This document shows positions 15,001 to 25,510 of a DNA stretch of 64,000 bases, piece after piece. This DNA is from Ostrinia nubilalis (taxonomy: Eukaryota > Arthropoda > Insecta > Lepidoptera > Crambidae). Location: NCBI RefSeq assembly GCF_963855985.1, contig NC_087104.1, positions 4,340,001-4,404,000 on the forward strand, given 5' to 3'. The translations under genes were made by a program, and so were the position numbers. The notes under the pieces were generated by a model that was not told where the DNA came from, ran no database searches, and saw only the letters and a list, made by a program, of their open reading frames with translations. Each line of letters begins with the position of its first letter. The stretch's first letter is position 1.

Positions 15001-18000
15001 ACGCTGCAGGCATGCATTACCGTGCACCCGCGCACCCTAAAACTTGCCAGCTTAAAAAAGTTTTAAATTTAAATCGTGCAGAGGGAACATTTTGGTATGA
15101 TAAACATGAGCGTTCAAAATAGATGAATGTCGACAGGAGTTGGCCAACTAACATAACAACATTATTAAAGGCTTCATTCAGAGTAGAAAATTGCAGATCT
15201 AAAAGAATTAGAGCTTCTAAAGAGCGTTTTAGCGTAGCGGCAACCATTGAGATTCAGTAATTATTATTGCAAAGTCGTTCCTATTACAACTACATAACAT
15301 GCAAAACATAACGTGCAGTCGTCTTCCTGACCTTACTGCATCATCTGTAAATTCCACTTTATATTAGACATAACATCAAACAAATTCTTCCAGATTGTTC
15401 CTAATATCGACGCGCGCAGGCTCGCTCGGGTTGAACATGACAGCAGCCAACCGCGTCATCATCCTCGACACGTCATGGAACCCTGCGCACGACATACAGA
15501 GCATATTCCGCGTGTACCGCTTCGGGCAGAAGAAGGATTGCTACATTTACCGTCTAGTGGCGATGGTAAGTCAAGTATTATAATTTAATCTATACTCAAC
15601 ATCAAATAAATCGCACCTTCCGAGACGCGAACTTTAAATATTTTCTTCTGACACAACCATGGTGCCCCAACAATATTGGTGTTATTTGAAAGCGCAATAA
15701 ATTAACTTAAAGAAAAAGACATTAATTTTATTATAAGCAATTAACAGGTACCATACATGTGGCTTGAAAAAAGGCCTCACTTGGGGCTCACCTCTGGGAT
15801 CAATTAGACTAATTTTTGTGGTTATAAAACCAAATAATGATCTTACGTCTCCTTTTTAACAGATGGATAGCGATTAATCCCAATTTAAGAGTTTTATAGT
15901 CATAAAAGTTGGCTCAAGCGTAACTACCTATTTTTTGAAGAAGTTGCTCTGGATCCTTCTGAAAACACATTTTTGGGGTAAAAACCTTTCCTTTAATGAA
16001 ATGAAGTTTAGAACTAGGCTTTCAAATGGAACCAATGTTGGTGGGAACTGGGGATGAATACGTTTGAGAAGTGCTTGTTGCGGGAGGTGCGATTTATTTG
16101 ATGCCGAGTGTAGTTGCCTACAACGCCAGATGGCACTAGAATGCGCTACTTTTTGTGCTTTTTGTTTTGGGTTTAATTGTTGAAGTGATGAAGGCTATGG
16201 CTCTAGGGACTTGTGCCCGCTTACACCAACAATCCCTAATTTTTAAGTGACCCCTATGAAAACAAAATTCATAATTATGTGAAACCATAGGGGTCACTTA
16301 AAATTAGGGATTGATGGTGAAAACGGGCATTAGTGTCTTAGGGAATAGAGACTCTCCGCTCATTAGAGAGTTATGCCCATTTTCACCATCAATCCCTAAT
16401 TTTTAAGTGACCCCTATGGTAACACATAACAGGAATTTTGTTCGTATAGGGGTCACTTAAAAATTAGGGATTGATGGTGAAAACAGGCATTAGTTTCCTT
16501 CCTGACCTCAAATCCCGGGCACGGGAGCGGTGCCTTACAACCACTGCCTCCCGGCCGTGCAATCAGATATAAATAACAATCATTTTCAGGTCTTCTTTTC
16601 ATGTGAGTAAATAGTAACTGTTTATTTGATAAATAACTAAAATTGCAACGAATTGTTGGTAACTAAAATATGGCTTTAGGGCACAATGGAACAAAAGATC
16701 TACGAGCGGTCGGTGACGAAGCAAGCGGTGGCTTGCAGAGTCGTCGATGAGCAGTTGATTGACCGTCACTACAACATGGCTGAACTCACCGAACTTTACA
16801 AGTAAGTGGCAAACTGTCTCTTTTTTATTTTAAATATTTATTTGACATCACCGCACAGATTCGATCTCACATCGGAATTTATATGTCTGTGTTTCTCATA
16901 AGAGCCACGGGGCTCGTTCCTCGTATGACACGTGCAAAAGCGGATGAATCTTGGACCGGTTTTTTACATTACCTACTCTAATTCAAATTCTTTATTAGTA
17001 TGTAGGCTCTTTTCAGGGCACTTATACACGTCCCGTAAGTCCGACGCACATCTGTGACACTTCACCTATTTTTCCATACAATTTTTTTTGCGATTTTTTA
17101 AGTTTTTTGTCTGGCTCTACTTTTGGCGATCACTTACACAAATGCAAAGCTCAGCTTACGCTTCGCGAACAGAGGGCCTAGTGTGAGTTTATATCAGTCA
17201 GCGCGTCAAAAAATGACATTAAATGTATGACGGATTGTACAGCGCCCCTAGCGGGAGACGTAAAAAAGCTAAAATTTTCATCATCATCATCATTTCAGCC
17301 ATAGGACGTCCATTGCTGAACATAGGCCTCCCCTAATGCTTTCCACGTTGATCGATTGGTAGCAGCCTGCATCCAGCGCTTCCCTGCTACCTTTACGATG
17401 TCGTCAGTTCACCTTGTAGGTGGACGTCCCACGCTGCGTTTTCCGGTACGCGGACCATTCCAGAACCTTGCTGCCCCATCGGCCGTCAGTTCTGCGTACA
17501 TTTTTTATACGCGCTCTCTAGCGAGCGCACTGTACTCATTGACTCGGTCTTCAAAGGTACGACGAGACCGGCGTGGGCGTGGCGGGCGGCGTGGCGGTCG
17601 GCGTGGAGGACGTGGTCCTACTGCGGGTAGCACGTGACGCGGCGTTGCACGCGGTGCACGAGCACGACTCGCTGCTGCGCGGCTCGCTCGAGCAGGGGCT
17701 GCCCGAGCACGAGCGCGACGCCGCCTGGGTGCAGTTCCAGGAGGAGCACGCGCGCAAGCGTGAGTACACGCGGCACGTAGCACGCGGGGCACGAGCACGA
17801 CGCTGCTGCGCGGCTCGCTCGAGCAGGGGCTGCCCGAGCACGAGCGCGACGCTGCTGCGCGGCTCGCTCGAGCAGGGCTGTACACAGCACGTGGGATCAC
17901 GAACGCAATTATACCAACCGAACCGATGGAGTTAACTGCGCACCTCGCTTAGGAGCTCAGTGGCTCACTTCCCCGCGTTCCCCCCGTCCATATCATGGTG

Positions 18001-21000
18001 TCGATATTACGTCACGGCTGCTAGGTACGCAGTTAATTCGACTGGGTTGTAGAGAATCACGTAACCCTCGCCATCGTCCCGCAAATATAAATATCTCGAA
18101 ATAACCCTGAGCTACCAAAGTAACATTAATTTTATTTTTATGCAGAGGAAATGCAGCAGCTGGAACCGAAACCGCAACCCGTGACAATCAAGAAAGTGAA
18201 GGTCAAAGTGCCCACCTCCATCGCCGAGTGCACCAAGACCGAACCAAGCGGAATCAAAACCGAAACCGACGAGAGCATCCTCCCGAACGACCCCGAGTTT
18301 CTGCCCGAGACGAGCCGACCCAAGGCCAAGGGCAAGAAGGGCCGCCCGACCAAGAACAGCGTCGTCAACTGCTGCATCCCGATACAACCCGAGGCGCCCG
18401 AGCCGGAGCAGACGCTCGACGAGTCCATGGTGCAGAAGATCACGCACATCCTGATCGAGCACAACTACCAGAACAACCAGGGCCCGCGCGAGATCGCCGA
18501 CCTCGTGGCGCGCGTGCGCACGCTCGTGCACGGCGGCCACTTCGACCAGCTCGACGAAGGCGACCAGCTCACCATGAGCATCGCGCGCGTGTTGTTAGGC
18601 CGCGAGCCCGCCGCGCCCATGCCGCCGCTCACGGACATAAACGAACCTGAATCTCAGAGCCTCGGCGAAACGAGCGCAGTCAAACAGGAGAATATCGAAC
18701 CGCCCCGCCCGAGAGGCAAGGGCCGGCCGCGCAAGGGCAAGTCGCCCGAGAAGATGAGGAAAGGCTACGTGTACGAGGAGGTGCCGTCGACGTCCGCGCA
18801 GCCGGAGCCTCAGCCCGAGACTGACGGCCGCACGCGCCGCCGCGCCGCGCTCGCCGCCGAAAAGAACTTCGACTCGGCGGGCGTCGCCGTCATCGACATC
18901 GACGACGACGACTGGCGCGACGACGAGTTCTTCCCCGAGGTGCCGATACGAAACGCTCCGAACGACGAGGGCTCCAACGACTTGACGTACTCGAGCGAGA
19001 CCTTCCCGTACAGTGAAAACGAGGCTAACGCTCGCCCTCCCCCTCCCCCTCAATCAAAATTCAACACGCTCGAGCACACGGCGAGCATTCTCGACAAATT
19101 TAACATCAAACAGGATCGGGACGCTTACGATCCGCCTGCAACCAAAAGCGCCGCAAACTCGAAGTCTAAAAAGAAGGGCACTCCGATGTACACAGATTTG
19201 CAGACTTTAAATCTGGACGAGCAGTCGAGTATAGTGCTGAGCGACGACGAGGACAGTGCACCATTAGCGAGCGCGCCGAAGAGAAAGCCTGGGCCGGCCC
19301 GTAGGAAAACTGCCTCTGTGGAATCTCCGGCGGCTTCTACCTCTAAAGACGCGGACAAGGGGTCGGTGCCGCTTCACCCGTCGTTGCTGAGCAACAAGAA
19401 CTTCATAAAGATCGTGGCGCACACCTACTTGTCGGGCAACCCTATGCTGGATGAGGACGCGGCGACCCTGGCCGCGCAGTACAGCACCTTCAAGGCGTTG
19501 AAGGAGTATGAGGCCAACGAGAGGAGCATCGACAGCGGACCCATTTATGACATAGCTGTGAAGGTAAGTTCGCAACGTTTTGTAAAATCCTACTAATATT
19601 ATAAATGCACAAGTTTGGATGTCTGGATAGATGTTTGTTACTCTTTCACGCAAAAACTACTGAACGGATTTTGATGAAACTTTATAACCCAGAATAACAT
19701 ATAGCTAGGCTATAATTTATGACGATCTGTGACAAACTAAATTTCACGCGGGTGAAGCCGCCGGCAAAAGCTAGTATTAACATATAATCATAAAAATAAA
19801 AAAACATAGACACGGCTGTTACACTCACTATGATATGAATGAATCGTATTACAATGTTTCAATATCAGCTTATTTACAATCCGCAAAACGTTCACATTGT
19901 CATTCATCTCTGCGATAAACTGACCTTACAAAACCTACTTTTTTCAGGTTCTCGGAGTCGAGGTATTGAGGAAGCTACACAAAAGCAACCTGAAGATGTC
20001 CACGAGCGAAATGCTGGCGCAGCACCCTATCAGCTCGCAGGAGACCGCGGCCGCTAAGGACACCTCCGCCAACTCCGCCTTGAAATTGGCCTTTAACGCC
20101 GACAAGAAGATTCCCACGCCTGTGACTAAGTCCAAACCTGGACCTGCTTCAGCGAAAAAACTCATCTCCATACAAAATACAGCCGCAGAGTCGACGACTG
20201 CGTCCAGTCAACCTGTGGAAACGAACGTGACAGCCAAGAGACCGCCCGTGAAGATCAAGGTCAAACTGCGACCTGGTAGATTTAACCCTGACGCCCTCTG
20301 CTCGCCGGTACCGGTGCCTGCGGTGCCGGCAGTGCCTACTGGAAACGTGGTGCCAGTAGGATTGTGAGTATAACGACTGCATTTATCTTATAGTAATTCT
20401 TGTACGAACAGAACGTCAGATAGATTTTATAGAGCAAAATTAGGCTTATTCCACTATTCCCCGTCGACAATCCCCGTCAACGCCAATTGGAGCTTATAAT
20501 GGGGATTAATGAACTAAAAATTTCAGTAATCCCCGTTATATTAGGATTTATTTTTTGTAAGCTTTAATTGACGGGGATTGTCGACGGGGAATAGTGGAAT
20601 AAGCCCAAAATTACAAGATGTGAGAGCTTTAGACAGCCGCCCTCAACGAAAAAAAAATATTTTTGCAGATTCCAAAGAGCCGCAGAAGTGCCGTCCGGTG
20701 AAACGCCTACAGCGGACGAGTGCATACTCCCCGACGACGACGACATCCGCATCGTCACCGACCCGGTCCTGGCCCCTGCCCCGGTGCATTTGGCCCCGGC
20801 CCCCGCGCCGGTGCATTTGTCCCCGGCCGGCCTGGGCCTCCAACCGCTGCCTGCCGCGCCCGGCCGCCGCCAGACCATCGTGGTGAAGTCCCTCGACCGC
20901 CACGCCTTCCCGCTCACCACCGTGTACGCCTCGCAGCCCGCCGCGCCCGACCTCGCCGGGCCCATCTCCCTCGACAGCGACGACGAGGACCGGGCCCCAG

Positions 21001-24000
21001 CGGCCCCCCGCCGGGCCCCCGTGCCCGTGGGCCTCACCGCCGTCCCCCCCGCGAGCGTTCCCCCGCAAATCCGCTCCGCCTGCCGGCCTCGAGTTCTCCG
21101 GCGAGTCCCCGCTGGCTCTGTCCTGTTGAACTCCACGCTGAACACGGAAAGCGGCCCGAGCGACGCGCTGCCGAAGGGCGCGCAGTTCGTCCTGGTACCG
21201 GCGTCCAACTTCGCGCAGCCGCCGCCCGTGGTGCCGGTGGCGCTCAGCAAGGTGCACTACAACGCGCAGGGCGCGCCGCAGCCCAACATCACGAGTCTCG
21301 AGGCGCCGATCGTGATTTCGGACGACATCTTGAACTCGGCCAGTGTTTCGACAGCGGTCGTCGAGCAGCCGCCGGTCGAGGCCCCCGTCCCGGATCCCAG
21401 GTCCGAGGTCGTCACAAAGAAACCGCTGAAACGAAAATGCAGACCGGGCGACATATTGCGTATAACCGAGGGCGGAGAAATCGAAGTGTTGAACAGGAAA
21501 GACTTGACCTCTCTGCCGACGGTCGCTCTGCAACCGCCGCCCTCTGCCGGCAAGGTATCTCCCGCCCCTAGCAAAGCGTCGCCGGCTAGCAAGGCGCCAC
21601 CGGCCCCGAGCAAAGCACTGCCAGCCCCGAGCAAAGCCCCACCCGCCGCCCCCGTGCAGAACAGAACGCTCCGGGGCAGCAGCCAGTTGCCGAAACATCC
21701 ACCCGAAACGAAAGTCCCACCCGCGAAAGACATTTCGAGGGGCATCACCAGATCTCCGAGCCCGAGTGACATATTCAAGAACGTCGTCCACATAGAGGCC
21801 TGCGACTACGCGTCCCGACAGGCCGCCGACACCGACGCGCCAGCCAACCGGAAGGTTATCACCATCAATATACCCGCGAATGAGAGAAATCGGAAGACCG
21901 AGAAAGTTACGATTGCGGCGAAGGCGTCTGCGTCCATTGTGAAACCGCCCGTGTCGAACTCGAAAGCGACTCCACAGAAGTCTAAAGCCAAAGATAAAAT
22001 CCTGGATTCTGTGGATTTGACAGACGTCGATTTTCCGCCTGTATCTATAAAAAAACCGGAAGAGATAAGCAAGAAGAAGACGACGCCGTCGAAACCGACC
22101 ACAGTGGTCGGTACGTCGAAGAGCATTATATTATGCTCCACCGGTAAAGCGATTTCCAAGGCTGCAGTAACCCCCAAACCGACCACCACGTATGTATATT
22201 TTTAAAAACCTTAAATTATATTCTGAGAGATATTTGAATTTTTTTCGGATATGGTTCTGTAATATATTTTATTATTTCCAGTGCAAAGCCAGCTCAAAAA
22301 GCGGCCGAAAAATCAAATCCAGCGCCAAAGCAAGAACTTAAGAAGAGACCTGCGCCTGTTGATAACAGTTTGGCGAAAAAGAAAAAGACTGACAGTTAGT
22401 ATTTACCTACTACGTTATGATCGTAATTTTGGCTCTACGTATCTCCATCTGCTTTTTATATTCACTTCTTATACAGGGTGTCCCAAAAACAATGGATAAC
22501 CCTGTAACCATCGATAGGCCTCACCATGATCTCCCTAACGTCCATTTTTGACCCCAGTAAAAATATCACCGATTTCAATATTTTTAAGTTTTTGTGCATT
22601 TTTAGAAAATTGCCACCTGCGATTACTTTTTCTCATGCCATTTCTATAAATGAGGATACTTTTCAATCTAGTTTTTTTCCTTATCACAAGGGATAGTTGG
22701 GCTATCAAAAGAAAATATCAAAGTTCAACAAACTAGTTTGAAAGTATGAAAATTTAAAGAAATTGCAGAAGAGAAGGAAAAATTAATTCATTGTCTTGCA
22801 CTTTTGATCAGCCATCGTGTAAAAAAAATGTAGGAAGACCATCGTGCCCATTACCTTAAAAACTTCCTTGGTTAATTGAGATTCTAAAAAGGTATCACAA
22901 GCCTATGTATCCTGTATTATTTTTATCTTATGGCTACTTGAATAGCAACTAGTATGAAAACTGCAAAAATGAGTTTTTCTCGTAATAGTTAAACTAGGAC
23001 TGCATAGTGGCATTAAATACAAATGGATACTTATTAGCGTAGGAATTTAAATAAAGCAACATTTTATCATCATCATCATCATCATTTCAGCCGTAGGACG
23101 TCCACTGCTGAACATAGGCCTGTACCCTAATGATTTTCATAATGACCGCTTGGTAGCGGCCTGTATACAACACCTTCCTGCTTATCTTTATGAGGTCGTC
23201 GGTCCACTTTGTAGGTGGACGTCCTACGATGCGCTCTCCGGTACGTAGCCTCCACTTTAACCCTGCTGCCCCAGTTCTGCGAACTACTGTGCCTTGCCCT
23301 TTGCCACTTCAGCTTGCTGATCCGTCGGGCTATGTCAGCGACTTTAGTTCGTTTACAGGTCTCCTAATTTCTGATACGGTTTCGTAAAGAAACCCGAACA
23401 TAGCCCGTTCCATAGGACGCTGTGCAAAAAATCCAAGTTTCCGAGCCGTGTATCATCATGTCTATAGGCACATTTATAAGGTGTAAAACAAAAAATAAGT
23501 AATCACAAAAACGCAGAACGGACGGCCAATGGGGCAACAGGGTTCAAGTGGAGGCTACGTACCGGAAAGCGCATCGTAGGACGTCCACCTACAAAGTGGA
23601 CCGACGACCTCATTAAGGTAAGCAGGAAGGTGCTGGATGCATTGGAGGTGATGGATCATTATGAAAATCATTGGGGTACAGGCCTATGTTCAGCAGTGGA
23701 CGTCCTATGGCTGAAATGATGATGATGATGAGGATAAAATGTTGCTTTATTAAAATTCCTACGCTAAAAATTATCCATTTGTATTTTATGCCACTATGCA
23801 GTCCTAGTTTAACTATTACGAGAAAAACTCATTTTTGCAGTTTTCATACTAGTTGCTATTCAAATAGCCATAAGATAAAAATAATACAGAATACATAAGC
23901 TTGTGATACCTTTTCAGAATCTCAATTAACCAAGGAAGTTTTTAAGGTAATGGGCACGATGGTCTTCCTACATTTTTTTTACACGATGGCTGATCAAAAG

Positions 24001-24544
24001 TGCAAGACAATGAATTAATTTTTCCTTCTTCTCTGCAATTTCTTAAAATTTTCATACTTTTAAACTAGTTTGTTGAACTTTAATCTTTTCTTTTGATAGC
24101 CCAACTATCCCTTGCGATAAGGAAAAAAACTAGATTGAAAAGTATCCTCATTTGTAGAAATGGCATGAGAAAAAGTAATCGCAGGTGGCAATTTTCTAAA
24201 AATGCACAAAAACTTAAAAATCTTGAAAACGGTGATATTTTTACTGGGGTCAAAATTGGACGTTAGGGAGACCATGGCGAGGCCTATCGATGGTTACAGG
24301 GTTATCCATTGTTTTTGGGACACCCTGTATACTTTCGATATTCACTGATTGAGTGACAGGACAGCATTCATAAGCTAAAAGGTGTTGGAGAACTCTTTAA
24401 ATTTGTATAGTTAAGGATTATTAACTGTTTGCTGTTACGTAGGTTACAATATAATTAAAACTAATCATTTGTTTGTTTTCAGAGCCAATGACGTTGAAGG
24501 ACTTCAACCTGGACGACATCGATGACATCATAGAGCTGGACTAA
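1..24544 (+). CDS. XNP/ATRX: ATRX/XNP-type SNF2 chromatin remodeller (5' partial, 23 exons)
   Basis: Nuclear SNF2-family ATP-dependent remodeller; ATRX family members act in heterochromatin and histone H3.3 deposition. Exons read: 1-3833, 4105-4318, 4401-4712, 4802-4938, 6084-6227, 6553-6655, 6746-6841, 7420-7557, 8505-8645, 10108-10227, 11683-11869, 12349-12550, 12847-13199, 13487-13676, 14693-14863, 15394-15565, 16680-16801, 17557-17759, 18146-19563, 19948-20363, 20669-22189, 22282-22394, 24483-24544. They total 10,368 nt in one frame (3,455 residues seen, stop TAA). Residues 1-1650 are a charged, low-complexity N-terminus; the reading frame is open at base 1, so the start is upstream. SNF2 motifs: Walker A in [12 protein letters not shown] (8590-8625), DEGH (~12373), LTGTPMQNN, and helicase motifs V/VI with the sequence FRVYRFGQ. 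The histidine-containing Walker A and the C-terminal HEHDSLL match ATRX rather than ARIP4. The C-terminus (residues ~2213-3455) is disordered, rich in Pro, Lys and acidic stretches. At more than 3,455 residues it is much longer than mammalian ATRX (~2,490). No ADD zinc finger is visible; it may lie upstream. Confidence 0.93.
3838..4024 (+). mobile_element. Short Helitron-like element
   Basis: It begins near TCTATAATTC and ends with a GC-rich hairpin followed by CTAG before T, the usual Helitron 3' end. It lies in the first visible ATRX intron. It has no coding capacity and is therefore non-autonomous. Confidence 0.55.
5286..5873. mobile_element. Inverted-repeat element with repeated CCCGCTAAAA motif
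   Basis: The ends are inverted copies: gtcgtctagtttcaaaaccc on the left and the complement of a near-identical stretch around 5838-5873. Inside, the phrase (aa)CCCGCTAAAA or close variants recurs at least four times. It lies in the intron 4939-6083 and has no ORF of note. It is probably a non-autonomous DNA transposon. Confidence 0.5.
6265..6310. repeat. Short palindrome
   Basis: The arms ataatgatcaaacgaacttc and gaagttcttttgatcattat pair with one mismatch around a six-base centre. It lies in an ATRX intron. It may be the remnant of a MITE or simply a hairpin. Confidence 0.6.
6330..6470. mobile_element. Interspersed retroelement fragment
   Basis: The stretch with 'ggcaggtatttgaccacaat' and 'gcacctgatgttaagtg' resembles a fragment dispersed widely in moth genomes. 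A second short match (ctcacctgatggtgac) occurs near 30779. I do not see ends or an ORF. Confidence 0.4.
6923..7164. mobile_element. MITE with terminal and internal inverted repeats
   Basis: The outer ends AATGAGGGCT and AGCCCTCATT are perfect complements. Inside is a 25-bp perfect inverted repeat (7015-7039 with 7047-7071) separated by 7 bases. The element is 242 bp long, non-coding, and lies in an ATRX intron. Confidence 0.7.
7817..7876. repeat. Three tandem 20-bp repeats
   Basis: TACATAAAGCGAGGCTACGC is repeated three times with a few changes at exact 20-bp spacing. It is an intronic minisatellite. Confidence 0.8.
8003..8228 (-). mobile_element. Helitron-like element, family A copy 1
   Basis: Read on the - strand it starts with TCTATACTAATATTATAAATG, runs through a (CTGT)n stretch and ends with a GC-rich hairpin and CTAGT. 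It is a close relative of the + strand element at 10981-11217 and of the one at 19588-19774. It is non-autonomous. Confidence 0.65.
8229..8310. mobile_element. Partial MITE shared with 60994-61155
   Basis: The phrase 'gaataggtttttgggt' through 'gtgaatacgggtgt' matches the right half of the element at 60994-61155, with a few differences. The left inverted arm is missing here. Confidence 0.6.
8309..8484. mobile_element. MITE with GC-rich inverted ends
   Basis: Left end ttatcacacagcgccgcgg and right end ccgcggcgcagtgtgataa-like sequence form imperfect inverted repeats. The element abuts the acceptor of the Walker A exon at 8505, so its right end lies about 20 bases from that splice site. Confidence 0.6.
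8660..9136. mobile_element. Inverted-repeat element in ATRX intron
   Basis: The arms share cgtacatgcttaaccgacat, gggtttgcatgatggtt and catacacgttagggttt in inverted order (about 8662-8745 and 9040-9135). It begins just after the donor of exon 8505-8645. It is a non-coding MITE-like element. Confidence 0.6.
9147..9348. mobile_element. MITE with ~44-bp terminal inverted repeats
   Basis: The ends GGCCCAGAACAGACGGTGAA and its complement are followed on both sides by a matching stretch built on aactgcaacgaaactgcaa. The element is about 200 bp, non-coding, and sits directly beside the next element. Confidence 0.8.
9350..9873. mobile_element. MITE with ~75-bp terminal inverted repeats
   Basis: The ends GGGGCGCTGTACAATCCGTC and its complement lead into further paired sequence including gcattcgatgtagactgcgt and its inverse. 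A lone copy of the same end lies at 17213-17254. The element is about 524 bp and non-coding. Confidence 0.8.
10981..11217 (+). mobile_element. Helitron-like element, family A copy 2
   Basis: It begins TCCCAACTAATATTATAAATG, has a (CTGT)n run, and ends GGCGGAAAGCTAG before T. It is nearly the reverse complement of the element at 8003-8228. It lies in the ATRX intron 10228-11682. Confidence 0.7.
12057..12120 (+). pseudogene. Decayed copy 1 of the ATRX DEGH exon
   Basis: A perfect-looking acceptor (cttatcacag) is followed by the start of the functional exon found at 12349. DEGH has become DESY and the match dies after about 30 bases. The preceding ~85 bases, with 'agcaaccaatgt' and a run ending in the acceptor, also match the intron upstream of the true exon, so the duplicated unit includes intron plus exon head. 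It cannot replace the real exon because motif II is destroyed. Confidence 0.8.
12160..12255 (+). pseudogene. Decayed copy 2 of the ATRX DEGH exon
   Basis: Matches the exon at 12349-12450 from CCGGACATAAT through the region encoding MSRVV. It carries two in-frame stop codons (TAG where the true exon has a lysine codon, and another TAG further on), has DEGD in place of DEGH, and lacks a good acceptor. It lies between copy 1 and the functional exon, so three versions are arranged in tandem within about 300 bases. Confidence 0.8.
14091..14115. repeat. (AAAAT)n microsatellite
   Basis: Five tandem AAAAT-type units in the ATRX intron 13677-14692. The rest of that intron shows no clear repeat or gene. 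Confidence 0.8.
15592..16112. mobile_element. ~520-bp terminal-inverted-repeat element, copy 1
   Basis: The ends tcaaataaatcgcacctt and aaggtgcgatttatttga pair. The interior (for example 'ggctcaagcgtaactaccta' and 'ctgggatcaattagac') matches the element at 30084-30613 in the opposite orientation along its length. No ORF was recognised. Confidence 0.7.
16213..16330. mobile_element. MITE, family B copy 1
   Basis: Inverted ends built on atccctaatttttaagtgac cover almost the whole ~118 bp, so the element folds as a hairpin. The same family occurs at 16373-16490 and 60748-60847. Confidence 0.75.
16373..16490. mobile_element. MITE, family B copy 2
   Basis: Second copy of the hairpin element, about 43 bp after the first and similar in length. 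The two may be a tandem duplication or independent insertions. Confidence 0.75.
17213..17254. mobile_element. Solo end of the 9350-9873 MITE family
   Basis: It matches the right end of that element (aaatgtatgacggattgtac, then agcgcccctagcgg). No matching opposite arm is seen nearby. Confidence 0.6.
17280..17495 (-). mobile_element. RTE-like LINE 3' fragment
   Basis: It shows the (ATC)n tail followed by 'tttcagccataggacgtcca' and 'ctgaacataggcctcccc'. On the - strand this reads as the end of a reverse transcriptase ORF with a (ATG)n tail. Related pieces lie at 23060-23300, 23540-23730, 30646-30731, 55466-55572 and 60386-60475. Only the 3' end remains. Confidence 0.6.
17783..17881 (+). repeat. 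Two partial tandem copies of an ATRX exon segment
   Basis: The segment encoding [19 protein letters not shown] in the exon 17557-17759 recurs twice in the intron just after the donor at 17760. The copies share gctgctgcgcggctcgctcg and are joined head to tail. They are GC-rich and keep an open frame but have no acceptor, so they are probably intronic. Slippage or unequal exchange is the likely cause. Confidence 0.8.
19588..19774 (+). mobile_element. Helitron-like element, family A diverged copy
   Basis: It starts TCCTACTAATATTATAAATG and ends with 'ccggcaaaagCTAG' before T. It lies in the ATRX intron 19564-19947 and begins about 24 bases after the donor. Confidence 0.65.
20441..20607. mobile_element. 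MITE with ~38-bp inverted ends
   Basis: The ends AGGCTTATTCCACTATTCCC and its complement, continuing through cgtcgacaatccccgtcaa, pair almost perfectly. The element is 167 bp and lies in the ATRX intron 20364-20668. Confidence 0.8.
22472..24330. mobile_element. 1.86-kb long palindrome (foldback element)
   Basis: The left arm from TACAGGGTGTCCCAAAAAC matches the complement of the right arm ending GTTTTTGGGACACCCTGTA, and pairing continues inward for nearly 800 bases per arm with scattered changes. Each arm carries an RTE-like LINE 3' fragment, so that insertion preceded or was copied with the palindrome. The spacer is roughly 300 bases. It fills most of the last ATRX intron (22395-24482). Confidence 0.8.
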
Positions 24545-25510
24545 CTCGAGTCAGCGCGTGTTTTGTGAACCGTGATGATTTTCAGAATTATGTGTAAGAA
24601 GTGATACTATTAATTTACTTTTATAACGAATGAAACACTTTATTTTAAGTACAGATTGTGTTGATCAACATGATTGATTGTTTTGGATTGTGATAGTGTG
24701 GATGATTGTTTTTAAACTACGAGTTATTATTTGCCTGAACATTGGAATTTATGGTTTTATAAATGTTTATAGCAGAGTGATTGACATTATTAAATAATAT
24801 AGAAAATATTTAGGTGTTGCGTATGCGACACAGTAGATATAAGTTTTTCTTCGACATAGGTGTTAAATGTAAATGTGTAATACCTTCAATAACATTATAG
24901 GCAACTTATGTAAGCTCTGTCAGTCGCTGTGTAAAGTGCTATAATAGCAACAGTGAAGTGTTTTTGTGCATTACACTACGAATCTTGCAGGGGTTTGAGA
25001 AGTCCATTTGAAACGAAATATGTTGTAAAAACTAATTTGTTTTCTTTGTTTAAAGTCAATATGGTAACATGGTAAATTTGAATTACAATTATCATAATAA
25101 CCTGACACTTTTATTTCATCTAATCGTGCTGATATCACAATTAATTTAAAATTGTTTATTTTAAGTTACTATCGTAATAGATCTGCTTTCACTGTGCAAC
25201 AGAAAGTGTGATACTAAAAACTATGATGGTGTAACTATTGAGCAACATTTTTTCATTTTATGTCTCTTTTTTGTGCCACCTTAAATGTCGATTGAAACAA
25301 GACGATATTTGACCATTTATGGAATAATATAGTCGTCTCCCCTGAGAAATTCAACAGTATTGTAAACAATAGCATCACATTTTGTTGTCTATTTGTAATG
25401 CAGATTACGAGATTTGTTTGTATTTTATATGTCAAAAGTAAACGTAATAAAAGTTACATAATTTTCCTATTATTGTAATTTTAAATAAAACTATTGATTA
25501 CTGTAACTGT
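24545..25510 (+). other. Probable ATRX 3'UTR
   Basis: AT-rich sequence without ORFs or repeats follows the ATRX stop codon. AATAAA signals occur at 25446 and about 25484. The transcript end is inferred from these only. Confidence 0.5.

Noticed and set aside
8505..16801. ARIP4/RAD54L2 instead of ATRX
   Set aside because: The Walker A region has HCMGLGKT and the C-terminal HEHDSLL segment is present, both as in ATRX.
17505..17900. Arg/Ala-rich antisense ORFs
   Set aside because: Shadow of the GC-rich ATRX exon and its duplication; composition is typical of reverse-frame reading.
20643..21791. 382-codon antisense ORF opposite ATRX
   Set aside because: GC-rich shadow of the + strand coding exon, which has matching splice sites and frame.
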